NCBI RefSeq assembly: GCF_022570735.2 | Contig: NZ_JANCNS010000002.1 | Location: forward strand, 806,001 to 870,000 | DNA from: Christiangramia oceanisediminis | GTDB lineage: Bacteria > Bacteroidota > Bacteroidia > Flavobacteriales > Flavobacteriaceae | Length of the DNA stretch: 64,000 bases | Direction of reading: 5' to 3' | Shown: positions 34,813-43,805 of the stretch, in pieces | Layout of the letters: every line of letters starts with the position of its first letter | Numbering within the stretch: the stretch's first letter is position 1 | Notes under the pieces: generated by a model | What the model was told of the DNA's origin: nothing | Databases searched by the model: none | The model's input: only the letters and a program-made list of their open reading frames with translations | Made by a program: the position numbers and the translations under genes

Positions 34813-35892
34813 TTATCTTGCAAAGGCATCTGAAATTCTGAAACTCAGGCTCCAGTCTCCTTTCCCTGCGGCTACATCGAGGCCTATATTGATTTTTTCC
34901 TTCGGAAGAAGGAGATATCGAATACCGGTTCCAATCCCGGGCAACAGGTCGTGTTCGAAGATTTCAGAGATCTCGGGTACTACGGTTGCAAATCCACCAA
35001 AGAATACCATTCCGAATTTCGATTCAAAATTATATCTATATTCAGCCTGAATGGAATAGAGCTGGTCATCCCGATAGCGACCTTCAGAATATCCCCTGAT
35101 ATTATCGCCGCCCACCGTATTCTGCCCTACAAAGGGAACATCGCCGAAAGAGCTGATGGAATAATACCTCGCCAGGAAGATATCCTTGCCAGACATCAGC
35201 GGTTTGTAAAGGTCATACGAAAGTTCCAGCTGATTGAAATTGGTTTCGTTGCCCAGCCATTCTCCCGAATTCTTGAAGCTGGCCTGGATGTTATGACCAA
35301 TATTAGGATAGTTCACATTGTTACGGGAATCACTTTGAATAAAGGTGCCCACATAATTTATAGGAATGTCAATTGTTGGCCTTCTATCGGTAAGCGGAAG
35401 ATCTAGATCGAACTCGGTACGGGCATTCACCATACCTCCCGAAAGCCCCACATACAGATCTGGTGCGACCCGCCGGGCTACCTCCCCCATTATAAATTTT
35501 ACCTTCGTACTGTAATCTATAAAGCTTCCGCCGGAATAAAAGCTCTGGTAAACCTGCAGGTTACCGTTTCCAATTCCCCCTGCTAATTTGGTTCGCCAAC
35601 GGTCTTCAGCAAAATAGAATTGCTGTATCCCCATGCCAATATAACTTTCAGAAGTTGAATAAATTCCCGCTATTGTGGTTGACGACGAAGGAGAAATGCT
35701 GTCGTTCGCATTCAGTTTATAGAAGGCTGCGCCAAGCAGGCCATAAGAAAAGCCAACGGTACGGCTATAATTAAGATAGGGAACACCCGCTATTTTGACT
35801 TTCTTCTGTTTTTCTTCAACAATCTCCTCGCCCTGGCTAAAAACGGGGGCGTAAATCAAAATCAGGATCAAAAATAGGTACGACTGTTTCAT
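34813..35892 (-). CDS. BamA/TamA-family outer-membrane barrel without POTRA domains (copy 2)
   Basis: 359 aa with a signal peptide (MKQSYLFLILILIYAPVFSQ) and a barrel with the loop-6 motif GGDNIRGYSEGRYRDDQLYS. It ends WSLSFRISDAF-AR. As in the gene at 32570, POTRA domains are absent. The two copies are only distantly alike outside loop 6. It may form an outer-membrane pore or secretion barrel for another product of the same locus. Confidence 0.82.
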   Translation of the reverse strand: MKQSYLFLILILIYAPVFSQGEEIVEEKQKKVKIAGVPYLNYSRTVGFSYGLLGAAFYKLNANDSISPSSSTTIAGIYSTSESYIGMGIQQFYFAEDRWRTKLAGGIGNGNLQVYQSFYSGGSFIDYSTKVKFIMGEVARRVAPDLYVGLSGGMVNARTEFDLDLPLTDRRPTIDIPINYVGTFIQSDSRNNVNYPNIGHNIQASFKNSGEWLGNETNFNQLELSYDLYKPLMSGKDIFLARYYSISSFGDVPFVGQNTVGGDNIRGYSEGRYRDDQLYSIQAEYRYNFESKFGMVFFGGFATVVPEISEIFEHDLLPGIGTGIRYLLLPKEKINIGLDVAAGKGDWSLSFRISDAFAR

Positions 35893-35926
35893 ACAAATTA
35901 TACTATGCTGCTTGCTTCAGAGATTT

Positions 35927-36493
35927 TTAAAATCCCCGACCTATCCCAAGGGAGATGTTCCAAGTGTTATAGGCGTCGAACTTGATATCGTGGCCTATAT
36001 TGACGAATATTTCCCATTTTTCGTGGATCTCCCAGTGAGGCTCCACTCCCAGCCTAACCAGTCCAAAACTTTCATTGGCTTCATATTCCACACCTCCACC
36101 GGCAACCAGGCTTAGCCACTCGATTGGCTGAAAAGAAAGGGCACCTACCAGGGCTATGGGATTTTCCCTTTCAATTACGGAACCGGAACTATGCTCATCT
36201 TCTACCTCAAAGGTTTCGATGATCATATCGGAATGCAATCCAATTGCCCAGCGTTCTGTAAACCAGAAATTATAATCCAGCATCCAGGATGGCAATACCA
36301 GCCACTGCTTTACACCATTTTCAACCCCTGTATTGATATGCGCATGACCTATCCCCAGGGAAATCACATGTTTATGGCGATGATGTTCCTCAAGTTCTTC
36401 CTCATTATGCATTTCCATCTCTTCCTGGCCTAAGGCGGGGAAACTCAACAAACACAGCAGTATGCTGATTAATAATTTCTTCTGAAGTTTCAT
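35927..36493 (-). CDS. Small predicted outer-membrane barrel with His/Glu-rich N-terminus
   Basis: 188 aa. The signal peptide (KLLISILLCLLSFPALG) is followed by an acidic, His-rich stretch (QEEMEMHNEEELEEHHRHKH) that could bind metal ions. An eight-stranded-barrel-like pattern then follows and ends NISLGIGRGF. It is the first gene of the 30.1-36.5 kb run. I do not recognise a family with known function. Confidence 0.7.
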   Translation of the reverse strand: MKLQKKLLISILLCLLSFPALGQEEMEMHNEEELEEHHRHKHVISLGIGHAHINTGVENGVKQWLVLPSWMLDYNFWFTERWAIGLHSDMIIETFEVEDEHSSGSVIERENPIALVGALSFQPIEWLSLVAGGGVEYEANESFGLVRLGVEPHWEIHEKWEIFVNIGHDIKFDAYNTWNISLGIGRGF

Positions 36494-36926
36494 TATTAGA
36501 CTGGTTAATTACTACAACATTTATTGTGAATCAGCTTAATTAGCCGAAGACAACCCGAAACTATCCAGATCATCTTCGGCATCTCAACTAATTAATCTCC
36601 ATTTTCGACAGTACAAACCTGATATAAACCCGATTTGCTTCTGCGCTTTATATCCAATAGTAAGTATATTCTAGCCTTTGGGGTAAGTTCCTTTTAAGCC
36701 TTTGGGGAAACGACTTAAACTGGTAAAAAAAAGAATGATTTCCGGACGGGTTGTTAAAATGCCAGCATTAAATTAGTAAAAAAGTTTTAATGCTTTAAAT
36801 AAATATCTACAAAACAGCACTTTACATAGGTTTTGATCCATATTTAACATTCGTTCATCGTGAATAAAAAAAGAACTGGCTACACCCAGGATGTAGCCAG
36901 TTCTGATAAACCTAAAAATTCAAGGC
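36494..36926. other. Intergenic region, 433 bases
   Basis: It contains a direct repeat AGCCTTTGGGG at 36673-36683 and 36697-36707 (24 bases apart, start to start) and the terminator at 36872-36904. The repeat lies about 180 bases upstream of the minus-strand gene ending at 35927 and could be an operator. No coding region is seen. Confidence 0.5.
36872..36904 (-). terminator. Terminator after the SoxB-like gene
   Basis: AGAACTGGCTACA pairs perfectly with TGTAGCCAGTTCT around a 7-base loop. On the minus strand it is followed by TTTTTTTATTC. Confidence 0.85.
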
Positions 36927-38582
36927 TTACTGAAATTCATAATTGGTACCCGGTACCGTTGAGAAGGAGTACTCGCCAAGGTATTCGCAATAGGCCCGGC
37001 CTTCCAAACCTGGAGAAACAGGAGAATGTACCTTAAGGTACTCCTCTACTGCCTGGTGAATGGTGTAATCCTTTATTTGCACATCCTCAACATCAGGCAA
37101 TCGGCAAAGCGTATCTATTGGGTCTCCGGGTCTAACACAGGCCGAAATGCTATAATATTCATCATCCTGTATAGGCTTTCCGTTTACCGTGATCTGTTCG
37201 ATACGTTCCCCTTTTTGCTTCTGACTGTCGAAGCTGACCTTCATTCCGGAAAATCGAACCAGCCAGCCGCCAAACCTGTTGGTTGGATCCTGCGAAAAAA
37301 CATTTTCCATCTCGTTTTCCAGCCAGTCTTTGATCTGTTTACCGCTAGCTTTCCCGGTCTTTATCTTTTCATTTACCGGTAAAAGGTTCCAGAGATTCGC
37401 GCGGGTAATGGGTGCCGGCTCTCCATTTTCAGGAACTATGGGATTCCCAAAGCGAAAACCATTGGAAATGGCGATATCTACCCCGGTTTTCCAACGGGCC
37501 GCATCGGTGATCATATTGTCCATGGGGTTTTCTACGGTTAGGTATCGATAAAGTGGTTCTTTGGTGTACCCGATCACCGTTTCCAGGTGATCCCGGTAAG
37601 GAGCTTTCACGCTATCCACCAGTGCCTGTATCTGTTCATCTGCTGGATATTTTTCAGGGTCTACTTCGATAAGCTCATAATCGTCATTTACCAGTTCGCC
37701 ATCCACAAAATCAAGCTTCAGTTTTCCAACAAAAGAACCAAAAGCACCGGGCTCGGTAACCTTCGCAAATTTTCCCTGGATTGGTTCCCTAACTCTTTCA
37801 TGGGTATCGTTACCCAGGATATAATCTACCTCTTTCAGATCGGGATTATTGGCCAGTTCAACCTGTTTAAAGATCCCAATATGGGTAACCAGGAAAAGTA
37901 CATCTACCTCCTTTTCTTTTTTAAGCATTTCCAGACTTTGAAGAAATTCATCGTTGATCCCCGTAAATTCGATGCCTTCACTAAAAACCGGATTTTGTCT
38001 AACCGGCACATCAGGATCATTGAGCCCAACAAAGCCTATTTTCACTCCTTCTATCTCCTTGATCCAGTATGGCGGAAACAATGCTTCTCTGTCTTTTTCA
38101 TGAAACATGTTCTGCGCGATCACCTGGGTATCGTACGAATTCATCACATCCAGCATTACGTCCTTCCCATATACAACCTCCCAGTTACCCGGAATGATCA
38201 CGTCATAACCCATGTTCCTGATGATCTCCGGCATTTGTTTTGCCTTTGAAAGGGCCATATACCCGCTACCCTGGATAAGGTCTCCCCCGTCCACGATAAG
38301 CGTTCTCCCGGGATTCCTTTTTCGTTCACTATCAAAAAGGCTTTTAATATTTGCCAGTCCGCCGCGATCCCTGAAAGTGATCTCGCCGTCTTCCCAGAAT
38401 AATTCGGGATGTGTATCCAGTTGCCCATGTATATCGGCAGTTTGCAGGATGCTGATGCTTAGCGGATCCTTGCCGGTATTCCCGGCTGTTGAATCCCGCT
38501 TTTCAGATTTACAGGCAACTGAAAGTATCAGCAGTGCCAGGAATCCGAAACCGGGAACTAAATTTCTCTTTATTAACTCCAT
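36927..38582 (-). CDS. SoxB-like/5'-nucleotidase-family metallophosphoesterase lipoprotein
   Basis: 551 aa. A lipoprotein signal ends at C24 (LLILSVAC). The N-terminal metallophosphoesterase domain has LQTADIHGQLD (D50, H52), IVDGGDLIQGSG (D98, D101) and GNWEVVYG at 132-139; NDTHERV is the last metal motif. The C-terminal 5'-nucleotidase domain spans ~330-540. Typical 5'-nucleotidases have GNHEFD; the Trp and the W-E-x-x-Y-G pattern are what I recall from SoxB (thiosulfohydrolase), as are RFGGWLVRFSGM and ISACVRPGDPIDTL-like segments. DsrE and DoxX genes precede it, which fits a sulfur role. A nucleotidase function is the alternative. Confidence 0.75.
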   Translation of the reverse strand: MELIKRNLVPGFGFLALLILSVACKSEKRDSTAGNTGKDPLSISILQTADIHGQLDTHPELFWEDGEITFRDRGGLANIKSLFDSERKRNPGRTLIVDGGDLIQGSGYMALSKAKQMPEIIRNMGYDVIIPGNWEVVYGKDVMLDVMNSYDTQVIAQNMFHEKDREALFPPYWIKEIEGVKIGFVGLNDPDVPVRQNPVFSEGIEFTGINDEFLQSLEMLKKEKEVDVLFLVTHIGIFKQVELANNPDLKEVDYILGNDTHERVREPIQGKFAKVTEPGAFGSFVGKLKLDFVDGELVNDDYELIEVDPEKYPADEQIQALVDSVKAPYRDHLETVIGYTKEPLYRYLTVENPMDNMITDAARWKTGVDIAISNGFRFGNPIVPENGEPAPITRANLWNLLPVNEKIKTGKASGKQIKDWLENEMENVFSQDPTNRFGGWLVRFSGMKVSFDSQKQKGERIEQITVNGKPIQDDEYYSISACVRPGDPIDTLCRLPDVEDVQIKDYTIHQAVEEYLKVHSPVSPGLEGRAYCEYLGEYSFSTVPGTNYEFQ

Positions 38583-38584
38583 AA

Positions 38585-39007
38585 TTACAGGCTTAAACTT
38601 TTATATCCTTTTTTCTGCAACTGGAAGTTGTACAGGATCCCGTTTTCTACTGTTTTTATACTTTCGGGAACTTCCTTTCTGTCCACTCCAAATTTATTTA
38701 GGGAAAATCCGCAGGCAACCAGCTGTACGCCCAGCTTTTCAGCTTTGGCAATGAATTTTTCCATTTTTCCGGGATCGGTGATATCAGCTATATTTTTTCC
38801 GCAGATGATCACCTGGAAATCGCCAAAGTGATCGCCGTCTTCAGTTTTGAGATTTTCAGCAGTTATGAGGATAGGTTCCAGTTGCGGTACTTTTTTGGTG
38901 AGCACCACATAATTATGTTCTTCAGCATGATGCTGTTGTGCCTGTGCAGGCAACATACTGAAAATTGCAAGTATTAGTATTGAACTTATTTTGAGTATCG
39001 TTTTCAT
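38585..39007 (-). CDS. DsrE-family protein, exported
   Basis: 140 aa from the ATG at 39007, which gives a signal peptide (MKTILKISSILILAIFSMLP) and places the start one base after the doxX stop; a longer frame to 39040 overlaps doxX. The DsrE fold is seen in DFQVIICGKNIADITDPGKM and LGVQLVACGFSLNKFGVD, whose Cys (in VACGF) is at the position of the active or persulfide-carrying Cys of some DsrE/F proteins. The periplasmic location is unusual for sulfurtransferases but known in Bacteroidota. It is two bases from the SoxB-like gene. Confidence 0.82.
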   Translation of the reverse strand: MKTILKISSILILAIFSMLPAQAQQHHAEEHNYVVLTKKVPQLEPILITAENLKTEDGDHFGDFQVIICGKNIADITDPGKMEKFIAKAEKLGVQLVACGFSLNKFGVDRKEVPESIKTVENGILYNFQLQKKGYKSLSL

Positions 39008-39008
39008 A

Positions 39009-39413
39009 TTATTTGATTTTAAATGATTTTTCGGTGTCATTGATCATAAAGAACAACAGGCCACCGAGGATTGCTATATTTTTGAAAAGCGGGCCCAGGG
39101 TATTGATCTGTCCTACCTGGACCGTTAGTGTGATAGGGACCAATATGAGTCCCAGTACGATCGCCGCCCATCGGGTCTTATATCCAATAAGGAAAAGGAA
39201 GCCGGCTATGAGCATAAGGATCCCGGAAAGCAGGACCAGCGTTTCAGGTTCACCAAAAAAATAGGCGATGCCTTTGAAACTGGCCTGTTCCAGTCTTCTT
39301 ACTGTTTGCGTGGTATTAAGCAGGTGATTGCTTCCCGCCACCAGGAAGATGCCGCTTAGCAGCACACGCAATAGCTGAATGGAACGACGATTAATCTGAA
39401 TATTATTCGTCAT
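39009..39413 (-). CDS. DoxX-family membrane protein
   Basis: 134 aa with four hydrophobic segments (LLRVLLSGIFLVAGSNHLL, LVLLSGILMLIAGFLFLIGY, AAIVLGLILVPITLTVQV, NIAILGGLLFFMIND). DoxX/DoxD proteins include the large subunit of thiosulfate:quinone oxidoreductase, but many members have other or unknown redox roles. It is the first gene of the DoxX-DsrE-SoxB-like set. Confidence 0.82.
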   Translation of the reverse strand: MTNNIQINRRSIQLLRVLLSGIFLVAGSNHLLNTTQTVRRLEQASFKGIAYFFGEPETLVLLSGILMLIAGFLFLIGYKTRWAAIVLGLILVPITLTVQVGQINTLGPLFKNIAILGGLLFFMINDTEKSFKIK

Positions 39414-39483
39414 TTCTGAACGTATTTTAAATTGAATTAGGATAAACCTGAAGAGTAAGATTCAGGCTATGACTGAAAGCAGA

Positions 39484-39885
39484 TCAGCCAATTTTTGGAG
39501 GAGGAGAATGCTTCTCGAGGTATAGATAACTAAGCCTGGAAGTATGAAGATCATCTGTAGCCCTGATAGGTTCGGAATATCCGAAATCCCAGCCTGCGAT
39601 GAAAAAATTGAACTGTGGAGTGCAGGAACTCAAAAGTTCCAGGCTAAAATTATTCGTATTGGTTTCAGCAACAAAGGCAGCTGCCCTATTATTTTCTGAA
39701 ATGGAGGTCTTTTTCTTGCAATATGCTTTCTCGATCCTGATCTCACCCCCGCTAAGCACCTGCATAAAGCTGGCATCTACCAGGAATAGTTTAGCCATGA
39801 ACATCAGGCTAAGGAAAATGGATATGGGGGCGTTTAAACTCACTCCGGCAAAACTAAGATTTATAGTGCACCTGAACCGTAACAT
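39484..39885 (-). CDS. Small secreted protein of unknown function (start uncertain)
   Basis: Up to 133 aa. A hydrophobic signal-like segment (ISIFLSLMFMAKLFLVDASF) precedes a short soluble part with KAYCKKK and a Pro-rich end (HSPPPKIG), a layout I recall from small unknown Flavobacteriaceae proteins. The ATG at 39885 lies inside a palindrome and upstream of a -7 element (39849-39856), so the true start is probably the GTG at 39843 or the ATG at 39804. It is upstream of, and in the same orientation as, doxX. Confidence 0.5.
   Translation of the reverse strand: MLRFRCTINLSFAGVSLNAPISIFLSLMFMAKLFLVDASFMQVLSGGEIRIEKAYCKKKTSISENNRAAAFVAETNTNNFSLELLSSCTPQFNFFIAGWDFGYSEPIRATDDLHTSRLSYLYLEKHSPPPKIG
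39849..39856 (-). promoter_or_regulatory. -7 element for the small secreted protein gene
   Basis: On the minus strand TAGTTTTG (39856 to 39849) matches TAnnTTTG. The palindrome at 39878-39893 is centred about 36 bases upstream of the end of this element, roughly -42 from the expected start of transcription. Confidence 0.45.
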
Positions 39886-39893
39886 AGGTTACG
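39878..39893. promoter_or_regulatory. Crp/Fnr-like palindrome CGTAAC-ATAG-GTTACG
   Basis: A perfect 6-bp inverted repeat around a 4-base spacer, in the divergent region between the small secreted protein gene and the DUF3604 gene. The 4-base spacing and its place about -42 from the minus-strand promoter fit a class II activator site. The regulator is unknown. Confidence 0.4.
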
Positions 39894-40019
39894 TTAGGCA
39901 TTCAATCTTAACGAAGAAATTGAATGGCTTTTGCAAACCAGACTTAAAATTTTTTATATAGTATTCTATTTTTCAGTATCTTAGGGTGATTATAGCCAAC
40001 TACGTAATCCTTTTTCATT

Positions 40020-41864
40020 ATGAAACGATCTATTATTTTCATTTCAGCGCTTTTTTTTCTTATTTCCTGTAAATCTGATAAGAGTGAATCAAAGGCTGAA
40101 TTAAATCAAACCAATCCTGAAACAGCCGAAGTCAAGGTTAAGGAAAACCCATTAAAAGATGCTTATTTTGGCGAGGAGCACCTGCATACAGGTGTTTCCA
40201 TGGATGCTTATATCGCCGGAACCCGTATAGGACCCGATGATGCCTATAAGTTCGCCAAGGGAGAACAGGTAAAAGTTAACGGACAGATGCACCAGATCAA
40301 AAGACCTTTGGATTGGTGTGCGGTGACCGACCATTCTGAATTCATGGGTGAAGCTTACACTTTAATGAATCCTGAATCTGAAAATTATGATTCTGAAGTA
40401 CCTACAAAATTTCGAAATGCGACCGATTACCAGGAAGCACTTGGGCTTTATAAAACATATGTACTGGACGTACTTGCCGGAGGTGATAATCCGCATGCCG
40501 AGTTCTGGGAAGGCTGGGAGGCTGTAAAATCTACCTGGAAAGCCAATTTTGAAGCTACCGAAAAACATTATGAACCCGGGAAGTTTACCACGATCCATGC
40601 ATATGAGTGGTCCTCTGCACCAAACGAAGGAAACTCCCACCGAAATGTATTCTTTAGAGACACAAATGTGCCTGATATTCCATTCTCTTCCAACGAAAGT
40701 AAGGATCCGGAAGACCTTTGGGCCTGGATGCAGGATCAGCGGGATAAAGGAATGCGCGTTTTTGCCGTGCCACATAATTCCAATGAAAGTAAAGGCCTGG
40801 ATTTCCCGGAACAAACTCTTAGCGGTGGGCCTATTACCAAGGAATACGTGGAAACAAGGAACAGCATGGAACCGCTTATCGAGATGATGCAGATAAAAGG
40901 TAATTCTGAAGTGGTTTCTCAATTCTGGCAAAAGGATGAATTTGCCGATTTTGAGAACGCGCCTTCCATCGCAAAATTCAATGACCGAAAATTCGAAAAA
41001 CGAAATTTTGTACGTTACGGTCTTACCCGGGGATTAAAATATGAACAGGACCTGGGCACCAATCCATTTAAATACGGTTTCGCAGGCGGAACCGATAGTC
41101 ATAATGGTTCACCTTCCAATGTAGAGGAAGACAACTGGAAAGTTGGTGGTCACGGCCTGGCCGATCGTACTCCTGAAGACAGGGCTAACAACGATATGGA
41201 TGGAGAAATGACCGTGGCAGATATGAATCCAGGGGCCATTACCGGTGTTTGGGCCACCTCTAACACGCGAGAAGCGATCTGGGATGGAATGTATAACAAG
41301 GAAACTTTCGCTACCAGTGGTCCGAGGATAAAAGTTCGTGCCTTTGCCGGGCAGGGCTTTGATACTTCCAAAACATCTTATGAAGATATCATAACCGATG
41401 CCTATGATAAAGGCGTTCCCATGGGGCAGGATTATAAGGGAGATACCGCCCCGCAGATCCTTGTCTGGGCAATCAAAGATCCTATTGGGCCTAACCTGGA
41501 TCGAATCCAGATCATAAAAGGCTGGGTAGAGAATGGTGAACTAAAGGATAAAATATTTAATGTAGTAGCCTCTGGAGACAGGCTTAAATCTGATGGTTCT
41601 GTAGAACCTATAGATGCTCCGGTGAACCTGGAAACCGGTGAGTTCAATACTGAAAAAGGAGCTCCTGAATTATCGGGCGTATGGACCGATCCTGAATTCA
41701 ATCCAGATCAATATGCCTATTACTATGTAAGGGTGTTGCAGTTACCAACCGCAAGATGGAACCTCTTTGATGAGATTCGCGCCGGTGTAGATTTCCCTGA
41801 CCGTATTCCAAAACAGATCGTGGAAAGAGCCTGGGCTTCACCTTTCTGGTATAGTCCTGAATAA
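40020..41864 (+). CDS. DUF3604 lipoprotein (copy 1), PHP-like metalloenzyme
   Basis: 614 aa. Lipobox Cys17 (FFLISCK). The DUF3604 domain fills the rest and shows PHP-type metal motifs: H54-x-H56 in YFGEEHLHTGVSMD, DH in CAVTDHSEFMG, and the Asp-His in GGTDSHNGSPSN. The family is common in marine bacteria; its substrate is unknown. A close paralog lies at 43939-45753 on the other strand, with a sulfatase gene between them. A strong terminator follows at 41888. Confidence 0.88.
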   Translation: MKRSIIFISALFFLISCKSDKSESKAELNQTNPETAEVKVKENPLKDAYFGEEHLHTGVSMDAYIAGTRIGPDDAYKFAKGEQVKVNGQMHQIKRPLDWCAVTDHSEFMGEAYTLMNPESENYDSEVPTKFRNATDYQEALGLYKTYVLDVLAGGDNPHAEFWEGWEAVKSTWKANFEATEKHYEPGKFTTIHAYEWSSAPNEGNSHRNVFFRDTNVPDIPFSSNESKDPEDLWAWMQDQRDKGMRVFAVPHNSNESKGLDFPEQTLSGGPITKEYVETRNSMEPLIEMMQIKGNSEVVSQFWQKDEFADFENAPSIAKFNDRKFEKRNFVRYGLTRGLKYEQDLGTNPFKYGFAGGTDSHNGSPSNVEEDNWKVGGHGLADRTPEDRANNDMDGEMTVADMNPGAITGVWATSNTREAIWDGMYNKETFATSGPRIKVRAFAGQGFDTSKTSYEDIITDAYDKGVPMGQDYKGDTAPQILVWAIKDPIGPNLDRIQIIKGWVENGELKDKIFNVVASGDRLKSDGSVEPIDAPVNLETGEFNTEKGAPELSGVWTDPEFNPDQYAYYYVRVLQLPTARWNLFDEIRAGVDFPDRIPKQIVERAWASPFWYSPE

Positions 41865-41887
41865 GAATTTGAAAACACAGTTTATCA

Positions 41888-41923
41888 AAAAGCCTGTAGC
41901 TTAATAAAAACTACAGGCTTTTT
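41888..41923 (+). terminator. Terminator after DUF3604 copy 1
   Basis: AAAAAGCCTGTAG pairs perfectly with CTACAGGCTTTTT around a TTAATAAAAA-type loop. Confidence 0.88.
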
Positions 41924-42154
41924 GATGCTTTAAAAAATGCCTGGTTTCTCGATCAACAAAAGTTAAATCACTATAAATCAGAAGTTATAATATTTTTTTC
42001 AGGCATATGTGTAGGAAAATAATCAGGAAAATTCTTAAATTCAATGATTCCCAAGCTTTTACAGGAATTACCCCATCAACATAACTTATTCTATACCCCA
42101 AAGTATGTTAGGCTAAAGCTGAATAACTCTTTATTAACTATATAAACTATCAAT

Positions 42155-43693
42155 ATGAAAAAGAAAGCGACAAATCATTGGTCTGTTTTGCTGATTCTGC
42201 TCATGCTCCCCCTGGCGATTGTTGTTCAGGAAAAGCCGAACATTTTAATTATTTGGGGTGATGATGTGGGAATGTGGAACATTTCGGCCTATCACCGCGG
42301 AATGATGGGCGGTAGTACACCAAATATTGACAAAATAGCTGTGGAAGGGATGTTATTTATGGATCACCTGGCTCAGGCATCCTGTACGGCCGGGCGTGCA
42401 TCCTTCATTACGGGTCAATATCCAATCCGTACCGGATTAACTACCGTTGGACTTCCAGGAGCGAAAGAAGGTATTCAGGATAGTGATCCTACTCTTGCGC
42501 AAATGTTAAAAGACCACGGTTATGTTACCGGGCAGTTTGGCAAGAACCACCTGGGAGATCGTGATGAGCATCTACCAACTGCTCATGGTTTTGATGAATT
42601 CTATGGGATCCTGTATCACCTGAATGCCGGGGAATACCCTGAACAGGATGATTTCCCAAAAGATCCAGAGGTGCAGGAACGTTATAATCTCGATCAACGC
42701 GGAATAATTCATTCCAAAGCCTTAGCTAATGGTGAACAGGAGATCAAGGATCTTGGTCCCTGGGGAAGAGAAGTACAGAGAAATCTGGACCAGCAGGTCC
42801 TTGAGGAATCTAAGCGCTTTATTCGTGATGCGGTTGAGGATGATAAACCATTTTTTGTATGGCATAACACCACACGAATGCATTACCGTACCAACCTTAA
42901 TGAAGAATACGATGGGAAAAGCGGATATGGCCTTTATGCAGACGGGATGATGGAACTGGATGATGACGTTGGGGAATTATTAGACCTGCTAGAAGAACTT
43001 GGTGCAGATGAAAATACAATCGTAATGTTTTCTACAGATAATGGGGCTCCCTCAAATTCCTGGCCTGATGGAGGTAATCACCCTTTCCACGGAGAAAAAG
43101 GTGTTGGTGGCTGGGAAGGTGGCTTTAAAGTGCCTATGATGGTAAAATGGCCCGGCCATATTCCAGCAGGATCTGTTACTGGTGAATTTATGACCATGGA
43201 AGATTGGATTCCTACACTGATGGCCTGGGTTGGAGACGATAACATCAAAGAAGATCTGCTTGACGGTATGAACATAAATGGCAAACAATTTAAAGTCCAT
43301 CTCGACGGCTACGATCAAAGTGATATTTTACTGAACAATGGTAAAACCAATCGTAAAGAATTTTTCTATTTTACAGAGACGGTTTTCCATGGAATGCGTT
43401 ATAACCAATGGAAGTTGCTCTTTATAGATCAGGAGGAATGGTTTCGGGCAGAACAGGTACCACTTTCTACACCCATCCTTATCAATTTAAAAATGGATCC
43501 CTTTGAAAGGTTTATAAAAGCCAGAGGATATGACGAGTGGTCTGAAAATCGCAGTTGGATCCTGGGGCAGGCAGGTAAGATAATAGGAAGGTTCGTAGAA
43601 ACATTTGAAGAGTATCCGCCCAGTCAGAAAGGAATGTCTGTACAGGTTACCAATTTAAGTGAGACTATTAATTCCATGCCTGGTAGCAGGTAA
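42155..43693 (+). CDS. Arylsulfatase (S1-type formylglycine sulfatase)
   Basis: 512 aa. A signal-peptide-like start (WSVLLILLMLPLAIVV) is followed by NILIIWGDDVGMWN, in which D36-D37 bind calcium. The formylglycine site is C77-T-A-G-R81 (SCTAGRASFITGQYP), the CxAxR variant that anaerobic and aerobic maturases accept. FGKNHLGDRDEHLPTAHGFD and FSTDNGAPSNSWPDGG are further family blocks. The protein would act in the periplasm or outside. No formylglycine-generating enzyme is in the window. It has its own terminator at 43770. Confidence 0.9.
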   Translation: MKKKATNHWSVLLILLMLPLAIVVQEKPNILIIWGDDVGMWNISAYHRGMMGGSTPNIDKIAVEGMLFMDHLAQASCTAGRASFITGQYPIRTGLTTVGLPGAKEGIQDSDPTLAQMLKDHGYVTGQFGKNHLGDRDEHLPTAHGFDEFYGILYHLNAGEYPEQDDFPKDPEVQERYNLDQRGIIHSKALANGEQEIKDLGPWGREVQRNLDQQVLEESKRFIRDAVEDDKPFFVWHNTTRMHYRTNLNEEYDGKSGYGLYADGMMELDDDVGELLDLLEELGADENTIVMFSTDNGAPSNSWPDGGNHPFHGEKGVGGWEGGFKVPMMVKWPGHIPAGSVTGEFMTMEDWIPTLMAWVGDDNIKEDLLDGMNINGKQFKVHLDGYDQSDILLNNGKTNRKEFFYFTETVFHGMRYNQWKLLFIDQEEWFRAEQVPLSTPILINLKMDPFERFIKARGYDEWSENRSWILGQAGKIIGRFVETFEEYPPSQKGMSVQVTNLSETINSMPGSR

Positions 43694-43769
43694 AAGTATA
43701 ACAGCAGAGATTTCAATATGTTGATCCTGAAACATAGTTCAGATTAAATTAAAATTGAAACTTAAAAAT

Positions 43770-43805
43770 AAAAGCCTGTGATTCACAAGAATTACAGGCT
43801 TTTTG
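43770..43805 (+). terminator. Terminator after the sulfatase
   Basis: AAAGCCTGTGATTC pairs with GAATTACAGGCTTT (one mismatch), loop ACAA, followed by a T-run. Its last 14 bases (ACAGGCTTTTTGAT) are identical to those of the terminator at 41888-41923. Confidence 0.82.

Noticed and set aside
38198-38754. Frames on both strands within the SoxB-like gene
   Set aside because: Shadows of the conserved frame; no independent support.
39599-39961. Plus-strand frame opposite the small secreted protein gene
   Set aside because: It is the antisense of a better supported minus-strand gene and covers its promoter and palindrome.
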